Assembly (NCBI RefSeq): GCF_017304615.1
Contig: NZ_JAFKLZ010000002.1
Coordinates: forward strand, 806,001 to 870,000
Direction: 5' to 3'
Length of the DNA: 64,000 bases
Source: Sphingomonas sp.
GTDB lineage: Bacteria; Pseudomonadota; Alphaproteobacteria; Sphingomonadales; Sphingomonadaceae
Under the pieces are notes generated by a model that did no database searches, was not told the origin of the DNA, and saw only the letters and a program-made list of their open reading frames with translations. Below, piece by piece: positions 1-9,228 of the stretch (positions are counted from its first letter, which is position 1; each line of letters opens with the position of its first letter). Both the position numbers and the translations under genes were made by a program.

Positions 1-959
1 CGAAAGCCGATACGGTCGCGCCATTCGTCGCCGCCGGCGGTGATCGTCACGTCATAGAGCTTGGGCCGGTCGGGGGACCAGCGGATCAGCGCGCTGGGCG
101 CTGCCGCGGTCGCGCGCCAGTCTCCCTTCGCATCGGTTGTCCCGGCAAGGTCGAGGCCCAACTCCGCGATGCGCAGGCGCACTGGGCGGTTGGCGGCCTG
201 CGCCCCGTCGAGATGAGCGTCGATCGCCAGCTTGCCGTCGCGCGTCATCCGCACCCAGGCATCGTCGACATAGGTGTCGGGGGTCGAGATCAGCCGGACC
301 GGCCGCGTGATGCCGCCATAATTCTCCCAGTCGGTGACGGGCGGCGGAACGGTTGCTTCGGTGGCCTGCGAATCGACGCCGACGGTGATCTGATTGTCGC
401 CGTCGCGAAGCAGCTTCGTCACTTCGAACGCGAACGGCGTGAAGCCGCCTTCGTGCCGCCCGACGGGCTTGCCGTTGAGATAGACGACGGTCGAATAATT
501 GGCCGCGCCGAAGCGGAGGAAATAGCGGCCCTTGCGGTTCACCGGCGCAGTGAACGTGCGCTGGTACCACATCAGCCCCTGATAATAACGCAGCTCGGGC
601 GCTTCGGTCAGCCATGAGGAGGGCAGGGTGGTGACTGGCGACCTCGAGAGGTCGAACTCGTACATCGCAAGGCTATCGTCGCGCATCGCCTTGCTGACGT
701 CGAGGTCGAGGTAGCGCAACTGGCTGTCGCCGGGCGTTTCGCCGTGGAAGCCGGCGATGCCCGCACGGAACGGATCGACCGAATAATGCCACGGCCCGGA
801 CAAATCGAGACCGGGGCGCATGTCGGCGGATACGAGCAGGGGGCTGGTCTTGACCGTCGCCAGCGGCAGGTTGGCGGGAGCCGCCAGTTGCGCCGCCGCG
901 GGCATCGCGCCGATCGCCGCTACGGCGATCAGCCGCCGGATCATCTTCACCATCTGCAC
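1..959 (-). CDS. Exported glycoside hydrolase family 2 protein, N-terminal part (cut by window edge)
   Basis: The visible ~319 residues are the N-terminal part of a GH2 enzyme of the beta-glucuronidase/beta-galactosidase type. After a hydrophobic signal peptide ending near AMPAAAQ comes the sugar-binding jelly-roll, with WYQRTFTAP, YLNGKPVGRHEGGFTPF and ENYGGITRPV, all typical of this family. It then enters the immunoglobulin-like domain (PKLYDVTI, RDRIGF) before the window ends, so the catalytic barrel and its two glutamates cannot be seen. I chose GTG at 959 because GGGAG lies six bases upstream; ATG at 953 or 944 is possible. It is the last visible gene of the TBDR-hydrolase-uxuA run, with 19 bases between it and uxuA. 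Mannonate dehydratase next door suggests that glucuronides are the substrate. The GH2 family call is firm; the exact substrate is inference. Confidence 0.85.
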   Translation of the reverse strand, partial: MQMVKMIRRLIAVAAIGAMPAAAQLAAPANLPLATVKTSPLLVSADMRPGLDLSGPWHYSVDPFRAGIAGFHGETPGDSQLRYLDLDVSKAMRDDSLAMYEFDLSRSPVTTLPSSWLTEAPELRYYQGLMWYQRTFTAPVNRKGRYFLRFGAANYSTVVYLNGKPVGRHEGGFTPFAFEVTKLLRDGDNQITVGVDSQATEATVPPPVTDWENYGGITRPVRLISTPDTYVDDAWVRMTRDGKLAIDAHLDGAQAANRPVRLRIAELGLDLAGTTDAKGDWRATAAAPSALIRWSPDRPKLYDVTITAGGDEWRDRIGF

Positions 960-978
960 GTCGCTCTCCCGTTAGTTA

Positions 979-2160
979 TTAGTCGGCGCGCTCCCGATCG
1001 CGCGCAAAGGCGATCCCGCGTTCCAATCCGCGAAGTTCGGCGAGACCCCGCATCCGGCCGAGCAGCGAGTAACCGGGGTTGGTCCGCTTCGGCAGGTCGT
1101 CGAGCATCTGATGGCCATGGTCCGGCCGCATCGGCAGCGACCGGCCGGTCCGTCGTTGCAGCCGGTGCACCGCGCCCACGATCGCCGCCATGTCAGCATC
1201 GCCTTCCAGGTGCGCGGCCTCGTGAAACGCGCTTCGCGCCTCGCGCTGGACCGACCGCAGATGCAGGAAGCCGATGCGGTCGCCGAGCCGATCGACCATT
1301 CCGGGCAAGTCGTTATCCGCTCGCACCCCGAACGACCCTGCGCAAAAGCACAGGCCGTTCGACGGGTTGGGCACCTGGGTGAACAGATGCGCGACATCGG
1401 CCTCCGTGCTGACGACGCGCGGCAGGCCGAACATCGGGAAGGGTGGATCGTCGGGATGCACGACCAGGCGGATGCCGGCTTCGTCCGCGACCGGGCAGAC
1501 GGCCTGAAGAAAGGCGATGTGGTTGCGGCGCAGCTCGTCCGGGCCGGTATCGGCATAGGTGCCGATCGCCGTCAGGAACTCGCCGGTCGTGAAGCTTTCC
1601 TCGCTGCCGGGCAGGCCGGCGATGATCGTCTGCGCCAGCGCCGCCCTGGCCGCATCGTCCATCGCATGGAACCGGCGCGCCGCCGCCTCCACCATATCGG
1701 GTGCATAGTCGGCCGTGGCGCCGGGCCGGCCGAGGATATGGATGTCGTAAGCGGCGACGGCCTCCAGCTCGAAGCGCAAAGCGAGCGCGCCGTCGGGCAT
1801 TTCCCAGGCCAGGTCGGTCCGCGTCCAGTCGAGCAGTGGCATGAAATTGTAGGTGACGACTGTGATCCCGCACGCCGCTAGATTGCGCAGGCTGTCGCGA
1901 TATTGCTCGATCAGCCGATCGTACCCGGCGCTGCGCGTCTTGATCGCTTCGTGCACGGGCAAGCTTTCGACGACGGTCCAGCCAAGCCCCGATCGTTCGA
2001 TCATCGCCTTGCGCGCGGCGATGGCGTCCGGCGCCCAGACTTCCCCGTTGGCGGCATCGTGCAGCGCGGTCACGACCTCCGCCGCGCCAGCCTGACGGAT
2101 GTCACGCAGCGATACCGGGTCATCCGGTCCGAACCAGCGCATGGTCTGAGTCATGAACAT
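979..2160 (-). CDS. uxuA: Mannonate dehydratase
   Basis: This 393-residue protein matches the usual length of UxuA (about 394). It should dehydrate D-mannonate to 2-keto-3-deoxygluconate, the step that brings glucuronate carbon into the Entner-Doudoroff route, in the cytoplasm with a divalent metal. Recognisable family stretches are MRWFGPDDPVSL at the N-terminus, GITVVTYNFMPLLDWTRTDL, LVVHPDDPPFPMFGLPR, NGLCFCAGSFG and MRPDHGHQMLDD. I start at ATG 2160; the open frame continues upstream, but only as a shadow of the preceding hydrolase. ATG 2154 is an alternative. Fourteen bases separate it from the upstream hydrolase. No uxuB or uxaC is visible in the window, so the rest of the pathway must lie elsewhere. 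Confidence 0.95.
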   Translation of the reverse strand: MFMTQTMRWFGPDDPVSLRDIRQAGAAEVVTALHDAANGEVWAPDAIAARKAMIERSGLGWTVVESLPVHEAIKTRSAGYDRLIEQYRDSLRNLAACGITVVTYNFMPLLDWTRTDLAWEMPDGALALRFELEAVAAYDIHILGRPGATADYAPDMVEAAARRFHAMDDAARAALAQTIIAGLPGSEESFTTGEFLTAIGTYADTGPDELRRNHIAFLQAVCPVADEAGIRLVVHPDDPPFPMFGLPRVVSTEADVAHLFTQVPNPSNGLCFCAGSFGVRADNDLPGMVDRLGDRIGFLHLRSVQREARSAFHEAAHLEGDADMAAIVGAVHRLQRRTGRSLPMRPDHGHQMLDDLPKRTNPGYSLLGRMRGLAELRGLERGIAFARDRERAD

Positions 2161-2174
2161 GCCGGGGCGCGCTC

Positions 2175-3485
2175 CTATTGCGCCGCTTTGAATTCGAAGG
2201 TCATTCCGGACGCCTTGTTCGGCTGGAAACCCTTCCACAAGGTGACGGGCGCGCCGGGGCTGTAGCCTGCATAACGCCCCGTCGGCGCGTCGGTCCACGT
2301 GCCGTCGTTCGAATTCGGCACCAGCCCGTCGATAAAGGCGGCCTTCGCCTGGTCGCCCTTGACGTAGCGATCGAGGAACGCGGTGATGAAATGCGCCTGG
2401 ATGGCGATCAACCGGTCCTTGCGCCAAACGGGGTCCTCGAACCAGTCCCAGTCCCAATAGGACGCGCGCATTTCCGGCGGTGCACCGATCAGCGCGATGC
2501 TGTGTCCGGCGTCGCGGAACGTCAGCAGGTATCGCGGGGCGCACACTTCCTGATCGAACAACGTACGCACGCCGGGGTCGTAGCCAACACTGCGATCGAG
2601 GCTGCCGACGATGAACAAGGTCGGTGCGGTGATCGCGCCGACACCGGGGGACGACCACAGGTTCGCGCCGCGCAGGATGCTCGCCGGCGCGATCGCGACC
2701 ACCGCCTTGACGTTGGCGACCTTGAGTTCCGCCGCTTTGGGTCCGCCCGCGACATAGGGCTTGAGCACGTCGCGCGTCCGCCCCGCCATGCCCGGGTCGA
2801 GCGGCGCGCCCGCGGCGGTCAGCACGCCATAACCACCCATCGAATACCCAATCAGGACGGTGCGATCGGCGTCGGCGGCGGCGAACGGCCCCTGCCCCCG
2901 GCGCGCGCGCCGCTGCGCCTCGGCGGCGACGAACGCGATGTCGAGCGGCCGCCGGGCAAGCGGCCCCGCCTGCGCCGCCGCGGTGCGGATGCTGATCGGC
3001 GGGTCGCGGAACGCCGGGGCGACGACGACATAGCCCTTGCTCGCCAGATTCTCGCCGAGCCACGACAGCGCCTCGGGCGTGTTGCTATAGCCGTGCGCCA
3101 GAATCGCGAGCGGGTAGCGGCCTTTCGCCGCCAGCGCGCCGGGCGTCGCGATGCCGGGGACGGTGAATGCGACATCCTTGCCGTTCTCGCCTGGCAAGGC
3201 GCTGCGGTAGATCGTACCCTTGCCGGGCGCGGCGGCCGGGTACCAGACCTTCAGCGGCAGGCGGCGGTCACCCACCGCAGGCCGTTCCTCGCCCTTCAGC
3301 GGATCGGCCTGGTCAGGCTGGATCATTTCCATATCGACCACGCCGACCGGGTTGGGGCCCAGCGCGGCGAGTTGGGGCGCATCGACGCCGGGGCGTGCGG
3401 GGGGAGTCTGCTGCGCGTTGACCGCCGCCGTCATCAACGCCGCCGCCGCGCACGTCAGAGCCGGCAGGATCACAATACGCATCAT
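2175..3485 (-). CDS. Exported alpha/beta hydrolase (dienelactone hydrolase/PAF-acetylhydrolase-like)
   Basis: This 436-residue protein has a Sec signal peptide (MMRIVILPALTCAAAALMTA, cleavage near VNAQ). The alpha/beta-hydrolase core shows an oxyanion region LAILAHGYSNTPEAL, the nucleophile elbow GYSMGG with the catalytic Ser, a later strand with LFIVGSLDRS that may supply the acid, and DAGHSIAL for the catalytic His. The overall pattern resembles the PAF-acetylhydrolase/dienelactone-hydrolase group. It probably removes an ester from a sugar ligand in the periplasm, because it sits between a TBDR (43 bases upstream) and uxuA (14 bases downstream). It lacks the GCSRxGK-type motif of CE15 glucuronoyl esterases. 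The substrate is unknown. Confidence 0.8.
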   Translation of the reverse strand: MMRIVILPALTCAAAALMTAAVNAQQTPPARPGVDAPQLAALGPNPVGVVDMEMIQPDQADPLKGEERPAVGDRRLPLKVWYPAAAPGKGTIYRSALPGENGKDVAFTVPGIATPGALAAKGRYPLAILAHGYSNTPEALSWLGENLASKGYVVVAPAFRDPPISIRTAAAQAGPLARRPLDIAFVAAEAQRRARRGQGPFAAADADRTVLIGYSMGGYGVLTAAGAPLDPGMAGRTRDVLKPYVAGGPKAAELKVANVKAVVAIAPASILRGANLWSSPGVGAITAPTLFIVGSLDRSVGYDPGVRTLFDQEVCAPRYLLTFRDAGHSIALIGAPPEMRASYWDWDWFEDPVWRKDRLIAIQAHFITAFLDRYVKGDQAKAAFIDGLVPNSNDGTWTDAPTGRYAGYSPGAPVTLWKGFQPNKASGMTFEFKAAQ

Positions 3486-3528
3486 GTCGCCCCTGTTTAC
3501 GTCACGCCGACGGCGCGTCGCCGTACGA

Positions 3529-5844
3529 TCAGAAATTCACCCCGAGCCGCACGCCAGCATACCGGCGGAAATCACGTGGCAGGATCGCCTGAGTCGCGAT
3601 CTTGTTGCCGAAGTTTCCCGCCGTGTTGACGAGCGAGGGGTAGTATTGCTTGTCGAACACATTGTTGACGAACGCGACGATCTCCCACTTGCGATCCTTG
3701 TCGCGGACGCCGAGCCCGGCATTGACGATGCCGTAGGCCGGCTGGAACGTCTGGGGGTCTTCCGCAACGTAATAGACGCTGCTCTGATACTGCCAGTTGG
3801 CCTGCACGATCCCCTTCAAGTCACCGCCGAGCGACGGCGAGTAATCGGCGGCGAGCGAGAATTTCCATTTCGGCGCTTGCACGGCGCGCGCGCCGGTCAG
3901 GTTCTGGCGCGTCGGGGAGCCCGTGCAACCCTGCGCCGCGGTCTGCAGCGGATAACATTGGGCCACGTCGAACGACGTGTATTTGGCGTCCAGATAGACG
4001 ACGGAAGCGGCGAGGTTCAGGTCGCTGCCGATCCGCGCCCCTCCTTCCACTTCGACGCCCTTGGCGTTCAGGCCGCCGACATTGGTCAGGCGGAAGTTGG
4101 TCGTCCCGTCGGCCAGCGTTTCGATCGTCTGCGCCTGCAGGTTCTTGTAGTTCGTATCGAAGTAGGTGGCGTTTAGCGTCAGGCGGCGATCGAGGAACTG
4201 CGCGCGCATGCCGATTTCCTTGTCGCGCGAGCGTTCGGGCTTGATCGGACCGGCGGCCGCGCGATTGGCGTTGAAGCCGGTCGTCAGGTCGTAGGTCTGG
4301 CCCTTATACCCCGTCGAATAGGTCGCGAAGAACATCACGTCTGGCGTGACCTGGTAACTGCCGCTGATGCGATAGGTCCCCGCGGTATCTTCCGCGCTAC
4401 CGCTGAAGAACGACCGCGCAGGAGCAACGGCAAGGTTGTCCTGGAAGGTGTAGGATACGCGTTCGTTCTGTACCCGGCCGCCCAGGGTCACCGTCAGCTT
4501 GGGGACGAGTTCCCAGTCGATCTGTCCGAACGCGGCAAGCTGGCGCGAATTCGACGTCGCATACCAATTGGCCAGCGAGAAAGCCGGGCCGCGCAGGAAC
4601 GGGCGCTTGAAATGGACGCTGGCGCCATACAGGCCGAGCGTATAGCGGAACGGCTTGTCGCTGGGCGACTGCAGACGAAATTCCTGCGTGATCAGCCGCG
4701 AGCGAAAGATGCCGATCTGCGTGTTGTTGCCGACGGCGGCGGACGACGACGTGTCGTCATGGTCGAGATAGTCGTTCAGGCGGAACTTGTCGTACGAACT
4801 GATCGATACGAACGTCATGTCGCCCACCCCGACCTCCGAGCGGAGCGATACCCCACCGCCTTCATATTTGGTGCGTGACGGGTAGTTGTTGCTGATGTCG
4901 CGATTGTCGGGACCGATCGTCACGCCGGGGAACACCACGGCTGGGGTCTGGCCGGCGGTGTTGCGGAGCAAGGCGGTGGGATCGAGGCGAATGAAGGGCC
5001 GCCCGACGGTGCTGTTGCCGTTCAGGTAATTGCCCGACAGCGTGAAGCTGACGTCGGACACTGGTTCCCAACGCAGCTTGCCGCGCATGTTGAACGCCTC
5101 GCGCCCGTTGACCTTCTGACCGTTGAACAAGTTACGGACGTTGCCGTCCCAATGCGAATAGCTGGCCGACAGCACGTAGCCGAGTTGCGGGCTGAGCGGG
5201 CCGGAAATACTGAAATTGCCGCCATATTCGCTGTCGGTGGTGCCCATCACATTGGCCCGCACGCGCAGCGTGTCGGTGGGCTGGCGGGTGATGATGTTGA
5301 TCAGGCCGGCGGAGGCCGACTTGCCGTAGAGCGTGCTCTGCGGGCCGCGCAACACTTCGATACGCTCTACGTCGGGCAGATCGGTGAACGCGCGCGCCTG
5401 GAAGGCCAGCGGGACTTCGTCGACCAGCACCGCGACGCTCGATTCGACGCCGATCCCGAACGCGAAGGTGCCGACGCCGCGCAGCGACACGTTTGCGTTG
5501 ACCGGGTGTTCGGCGGGGCGAACGGTCAGCGATGGCGCGACCTTGCCCAGGTCCTGGAACTGGGTGATGCCGGAGGCCTTCAACTGCGCCTCCCCCACGA
5601 CCGACACGGCGAGCGGCACGCGCTGGACGTTTTCCGAGCGCTTCTGGGCGGTGATGATGATGTCGCCTTCGCCCCAGGTATCGGACGCGGAGTCGCTGGT
5701 CGGACCAGTCGGCGCCGTCTGAGGGGCCGGGGTCGCCGGGTCGGCGGGCTTCGCGGGATCGTTTTTCGCTAACGCCGGCGCCGCATTTAACGCGAGCACG
5801 ATGGCCAGAGCGCCACGGCCGACCGATGAACGCAATCCGAGCAT
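3529..5844 (-). CDS. TonB-dependent outer-membrane receptor, hexuronate locus
   Basis: This 771-residue receptor has a signal peptide ending near APALAK, a proline/threonine-rich linker and a TonB box around GDIIITAQKR. The plug domain shows VPLAVSVVGEAQL, NANVSLRGVGTF, VERIEVLRGPQSTLYG and GLINIITRQP. A long beta-barrel follows, ending in YAGVRLGVNF with the terminal Phe typical of outer-membrane barrels. It should take up a ligand in a TonB/ExbBD-dependent way. As first gene of the run with a hydrolase, UxuA and a GH2 enzyme, it probably imports a glucuronic-acid-containing oligosaccharide or glycoside. The promoter region holds a perfect TGGTCTGACCA palindrome 73 bases upstream of the start, so repression by the divergent GntR protein is likely. 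Confidence 0.93.
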   Translation of the reverse strand: MLGLRSSVGRGALAIVLALNAAPALAKNDPAKPADPATPAPQTAPTGPTSDSASDTWGEGDIIITAQKRSENVQRVPLAVSVVGEAQLKASGITQFQDLGKVAPSLTVRPAEHPVNANVSLRGVGTFAFGIGVESSVAVLVDEVPLAFQARAFTDLPDVERIEVLRGPQSTLYGKSASAGLINIITRQPTDTLRVRANVMGTTDSEYGGNFSISGPLSPQLGYVLSASYSHWDGNVRNLFNGQKVNGREAFNMRGKLRWEPVSDVSFTLSGNYLNGNSTVGRPFIRLDPTALLRNTAGQTPAVVFPGVTIGPDNRDISNNYPSRTKYEGGGVSLRSEVGVGDMTFVSISSYDKFRLNDYLDHDDTSSSAAVGNNTQIGIFRSRLITQEFRLQSPSDKPFRYTLGLYGASVHFKRPFLRGPAFSLANWYATSNSRQLAAFGQIDWELVPKLTVTLGGRVQNERVSYTFQDNLAVAPARSFFSGSAEDTAGTYRISGSYQVTPDVMFFATYSTGYKGQTYDLTTGFNANRAAAGPIKPERSRDKEIGMRAQFLDRRLTLNATYFDTNYKNLQAQTIETLADGTTNFRLTNVGGLNAKGVEVEGGARIGSDLNLAASVVYLDAKYTSFDVAQCYPLQTAAQGCTGSPTRQNLTGARAVQAPKWKFSLAADYSPSLGGDLKGIVQANWQYQSSVYYVAEDPQTFQPAYGIVNAGLGVRDKDRKWEIVAFVNNVFDKQYYPSLVNTAGNFGNKIATQAILPRDFRRYAGVRLGVNF

Positions 5845-5911
5845 GTTTCTTCTCCCCTAGACCTTGGCGGCAGGTTCTTTCCTGCCCGCGTTTGGCCAGT
5901 CAGCTAGCAAA

Positions 5912-5922
5912 TGGTCTGACCA
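5912..5922. promoter_or_regulatory. Candidate GntR (UxuR-like) operator in the divergent TBDR/gntR promoter region
   Basis: TGGTCTGACCA is a perfect 5+1+5 palindrome. It lies between the divergent TBDR and GntR-regulator genes. A close relative (ATTGGTCAGGCCAAT) occurs before the MFS-GH31 unit. FadR-type GntR proteins bind TGGTC-N-GACCA-like sites, so it is the natural target of the adjacent regulator. Confidence 0.7.
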
Positions 5923-6018
5923 CATGCAAGTCCTGCCTGACATGTCGGGTCGAAGTCTTTAGCGTGAGCATGCCCTCTATTGCCCCCTCGTGTGAGTGCC
6001 GTTACGTTCGACCAAGTC

Positions 6019-6816
6019 ATGTCCGCCAAAAGATTGATCAGGCCAGTTGTGAAACTCCCGCCCGCCGCGCCCGATGGGCGAAAGCTCTATCAGCAAGTTG
6101 CGGCGGCGGTGGCCGACGCGATCCAGCGCGGCGATTTCGCGCCGGGGCAGCGCATTCCGTCCGAACGCGAACTGGCCGAGGAATATAAGGTCAGCCGCCC
6201 GACCATCCGCGAGGCGATGATTGCGCTCGAAGTCATCGGCGTCGTACGGTCCCGCCACGGCTCGGGTATCTTCGTCGTCGACAATCCTCCGCTCGACGCG
6301 CCGACGATCAGCCTCGACATCGGCGCGTTCGAGCTGACCGAGGCGCGCCGGCTGTTCGAGGCGGAGGCGGCGGCGCTCGCCGCCGTGTCGATCACCGATG
6401 AGGAAATCGCCACGCTGGAAACGCTGATCGGCGACATGGAGCGCGAGAATCTGGAGCATGTCGCGGGCGAACATGCCGATCACGAATTCCACATGACGAT
6501 CGCGCGCGCGACGCGCAATTCGGCGGTGGTCGATGTGGTCCAGTCGCTATGGGAAGCGCGCTTCCGCTCACCGCTATGCCAGCACATGCTCGAACGGGCG
6601 CGCAGTGTCGGCGTCGTGCCGCGGATCGACGAGCACCAGACGATCTTGGCGGCGTTGCGCGATCGCAACCCGAACGCGGCGCGCAAGGCGATGCGCGATC
6701 ACTTGGCGCGCGTGATCGACGGGCTGCTCAAGGCGACGGAAAGCGACGCGTTCGAGCGGGCGCGGGCGGAAGTCGAGGCGAAGCGGACCGATCTGGCGCG
6801 CCGCGTCGCCGTCTGA
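6019..6816 (+). CDS. GntR-family transcriptional regulator, FadR subfamily (UxuR/ExuR-like)
   Basis: The N-terminal winged helix-turn-helix is textbook GntR: LYQQVAAAVADAIQRGDF, PGQRIPSERELAEEY, VSRPTIREAMIALEVIG and RHGSGIFV. The C-terminal all-helical FCD domain includes FEAEAAALAAV, HEFHMTIARAT and EHQTILAALRDRN, whose Asp/His residues usually bind metal and ligand. From ATG 6019 it has 265 residues. The frame stays open back to TTG 5980 and GTG 5992, but I see no convincing ribosome-binding site for any of the three. It diverges from the TBDR-hydrolase-uxuA-GH2 run and converges, 12 bases apart, with the GH31 gene. It probably represses both hexuronate units and is relieved by a hexuronate or an intermediate; the ligand is inferred from context. 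Confidence 0.9.
   Translation: MSAKRLIRPVVKLPPAAPDGRKLYQQVAAAVADAIQRGDFAPGQRIPSERELAEEYKVSRPTIREAMIALEVIGVVRSRHGSGIFVVDNPPLDAPTISLDIGAFELTEARRLFEAEAAALAAVSITDEEIATLETLIGDMERENLEHVAGEHADHEFHMTIARATRNSAVVDVVQSLWEARFRSPLCQHMLERARSVGVVPRIDEHQTILAALRDRNPNAARKAMRDHLARVIDGLLKATESDAFERARAEVEAKRTDLARRVAV
6033..6047. promoter_or_regulatory. Weak operator-like sequence inside the 5' end of the GntR gene
   Basis: ATTGATCAGGCCAGT matches the site at 10563 (ATTGGTCAGGCCAAT) at 13 of 15 positions. It lies just inside the chosen gntR reading frame and could serve autoregulation, or may be chance. Confidence 0.3.
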
Positions 6817-6828
6817 AACGTCAGCGGG

Positions 6829-9228
6829 TTACGCGCCGATCGTCAGCGTGACGCCGCGCCGGCGGTCATGCTCGACCGGGCTGCCCGCGCCGCCATTGAC
6901 CACCAGCGGTCGAGTCTCATCGGGCGGCAACAGCAAGGTGACCGTGTCGTCACCCCAAGTTCCAGGGCCGTCGCGGCGTACCTCGATGATGATTTGCGTC
7001 GCATCCGCTCTGCCTGACAGATGCCAGCGATCGACCGGCCCGGTGCCGTCGCCCGCATCCTCGATCGCCGATCGGGCGAACGCGCCGTCGCGGGGCGGGA
7101 ACAACCAGAAGCCGCGGCGATAGGGTCCCGGCCGCCATCCGCCCTTCGCAAGATCGACCAGCATCGCCGATCCGGCGCGCGCCAATAACGGTGGCGGCCC
7201 GTCGAGCGGGGCAGGGAGCTCGACCTCCGATCCTCCCGCGATGCACGCGCCGGTCCACACGTCGATCCATTCGGCGCCGACGGGGGGGCGGACACGGCGA
7301 GTCTCCGCGCTCGGTTCCATCACTGGCGCGACCAGCAGGTCGGGGCCGAGCAGATGTTCGTCACTTTCTTCCCACGCTTTCGGATCGCCCGGGAAATCGA
7401 GCCACGTCGGCCGCACCATCGGCTCGTAATCGGCGTGGTAGCGGTGGAGCAGGTCGTAGAGGAACGGGATCAGCGTCTGGCGGAGCGCCATCAACCGGCG
7501 GATCGTGGGCAGCGCCTCGGGGAACATCCAGGGTTCGTTGACGCTCCTGTCGTCGTTCCAGCTATGGATGCTGAACCGCGGCATCACCACGCCCGCCTGC
7601 ACCCAGCGCACCAGCAGTTCGGGTGACGGCGCCGGTCCCGCGAACCCGCCGACGTCGTGGCCGTTGTTCGACACGCCCGACAGCGCCATCCCGATCGCCA
7701 TCCGCGCATTGTAGCGCAGCGTCTTCCAGGCGGTGAAATTGTCCCCGCTCCATGTCTGGGCATAACGTTGCAGTCCTGCCATCCCGGCGCGCGTGACCGC
7801 GAAGGGCCGGCGTTCCGGCAACGCTTCGGCCTGCGCGCGGCGCGATGCGCGCGTCATCAGCAGCGGCTGGACCGGGCGCATTGCCGCGGCAGGCTGCGGA
7901 TCGCCGAACCCCGCGAAGCGCGCGCGGGCGTCCCACAGCTCATATTCGTTATTGTCGTTCCAGCTCGCAACCATGCCCTGGTCGAGCAGCGCGGCCTTCA
8001 CCTGGTCTCGCCACCACGCGGCTGCGTGGGGGTTGGTGAAGTCGATCTGGCTGCCAACCTCGTCCCAGAACTGCGCCTCGACGGGCGTACCGTCCTCGTC
8101 GCCGACGAACAGTCCGGCGGCGGCGACGTCGTCGTAACGCGGATGGCTGCGCAGCAATGCCGGTTTGATGTTGGGCACGAGTTCGACGCCCGCCTGCGCG
8201 TAGCTGGCGACAAACGCGGCGGGGTCGGGAAACTTGTCGGTATTCCAGTGGAATACATATCTTTTGTCGCCGATCGATGTATAGCCCGACGACAGATGGA
8301 AGGACGAACAGCCGATGTCGTGCTCGGCGAGCTTGTCGAGGAACCGCGCCATCTGCTCGGCCGCGTCGGGCGCGTCGGTATAGCTCATCGTCGAGCCCGA
8401 ATAGCCCAGCGACCAGCGTGGCATCAGCGCCGGCCGGCCGGTCAGCCAGGTGAACCGGCGCGTCACTGCGAGCGGGTCAGGCCCCGCGATCATCCAGAGG
8501 TCCAGGTCGCCGGCGTCCGCCACCATGCGGCGATACCAGCCGTGATAATTGTCCATCTCGCGGCCGAAATCGAACTGGACGTCCGCGACCGTGTCGTAGA
8601 ACGCGCCGTGGCAGCGACCGTCCGCATCCGCGACGAGAATGTAGGGGATGGACTTGTAGAGCGGATCGCTGGCTTCCGCGTCGTAGCCCATCGCGTCGAG
8701 GTTGGTCAGGCGAAAGCTGCGCCCGGCGCGGTCGGTGTCGCCGCTCTTTTCGCCAAGGCCGAAGAAACGCTCGCCCTTACGCCGTGCGCAATAATGGTGC
8801 GCCCGTCCGTCCCACCAGCCGAAATCGTAGGATTGCGTGGGGCGGTCCGCCGCCATCAGGCGCCAACCGTCGCCATCCTGCTGTTCCCAAGTGCAATGCA
8901 GGCCGTGGAGGCGGATGGTGACGCGCAGGCGGGCGGTTTCGACGACGAGAACGCCGTCGGCCCTGCCCGCGCGGAAATCGGGGCAAGTGAAGCCGTTGAT
9001 GTCCAGCCGGTCGCGTCCCGGCTCGGCGATGTCCGATGCGCCCGGCGCGATCGCCCAGCTCGGCGGGCTGGTCACCGTGCCATCGGCCAGCAGCAACAGC
9101 CGGACGATGTCGTCCTCGAGCACGAAAAGATGCGCCACCGCGCCGGTGTCCGACGTGAGCGTCAGCTTTCCCCGCTCGCGCCCGGCCGGCGTGAAAAGGG
9201 GCGGGTTGGACAGGGTGGCGCGTCTCAT
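6829..9228 (-). CDS. Glycoside hydrolase family 31 (alpha-glucosidase/alpha-xylosidase type)
   Basis: This 799-residue protein has the GH31 layout: N-terminal beta-sandwich with ERFFGLGEKSGDTDR, then the catalytic barrel and C-terminal beta domains. The nucleophile motif is SWNDNNEYE (Asp ~425) and the acid/base motif is WSGDNFTAW (Asp ~496). Other family marks are GYSGSTMSY, VPNIKPALL, GVSNNGHDVGGFAG and RFSIHSWN. I see no signal peptide, so it probably acts in the cytoplasm after import. ATG 9228 has GGAGG seven bases upstream, and its ATGA overlaps the stop of the upstream MFS gene, so the two are translationally coupled. Next to a hexuronate-type carrier it may split an alpha-linked glycoside of the imported sugar. 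Exact linkage specificity cannot be read from the sequence. Confidence 0.9.
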   Translation of the reverse strand: MRRATLSNPPLFTPAGRERGKLTLTSDTGAVAHLFVLEDDIVRLLLLADGTVTSPPSWAIAPGASDIAEPGRDRLDINGFTCPDFRAGRADGVLVVETARLRVTIRLHGLHCTWEQQDGDGWRLMAADRPTQSYDFGWWDGRAHHYCARRKGERFFGLGEKSGDTDRAGRSFRLTNLDAMGYDAEASDPLYKSIPYILVADADGRCHGAFYDTVADVQFDFGREMDNYHGWYRRMVADAGDLDLWMIAGPDPLAVTRRFTWLTGRPALMPRWSLGYSGSTMSYTDAPDAAEQMARFLDKLAEHDIGCSSFHLSSGYTSIGDKRYVFHWNTDKFPDPAAFVASYAQAGVELVPNIKPALLRSHPRYDDVAAAGLFVGDEDGTPVEAQFWDEVGSQIDFTNPHAAAWWRDQVKAALLDQGMVASWNDNNEYELWDARARFAGFGDPQPAAAMRPVQPLLMTRASRRAQAEALPERRPFAVTRAGMAGLQRYAQTWSGDNFTAWKTLRYNARMAIGMALSGVSNNGHDVGGFAGPAPSPELLVRWVQAGVVMPRFSIHSWNDDRSVNEPWMFPEALPTIRRLMALRQTLIPFLYDLLHRYHADYEPMVRPTWLDFPGDPKAWEESDEHLLGPDLLVAPVMEPSAETRRVRPPVGAEWIDVWTGACIAGGSEVELPAPLDGPPPLLARAGSAMLVDLAKGGWRPGPYRRGFWLFPPRDGAFARSAIEDAGDGTGPVDRWHLSGRADATQIIIEVRRDGPGTWGDDTVTLLLPPDETRPLVVNGGAGSPVEHDRRRGVTLTIGA

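Noticed and set aside
2161-3063. N-terminal extension of the uxuA frame to 694 codons
   Set aside because: The extra part overlaps the exported hydrolase, which has a signal peptide and catalytic motifs, and UxuA has the normal length from 2160.
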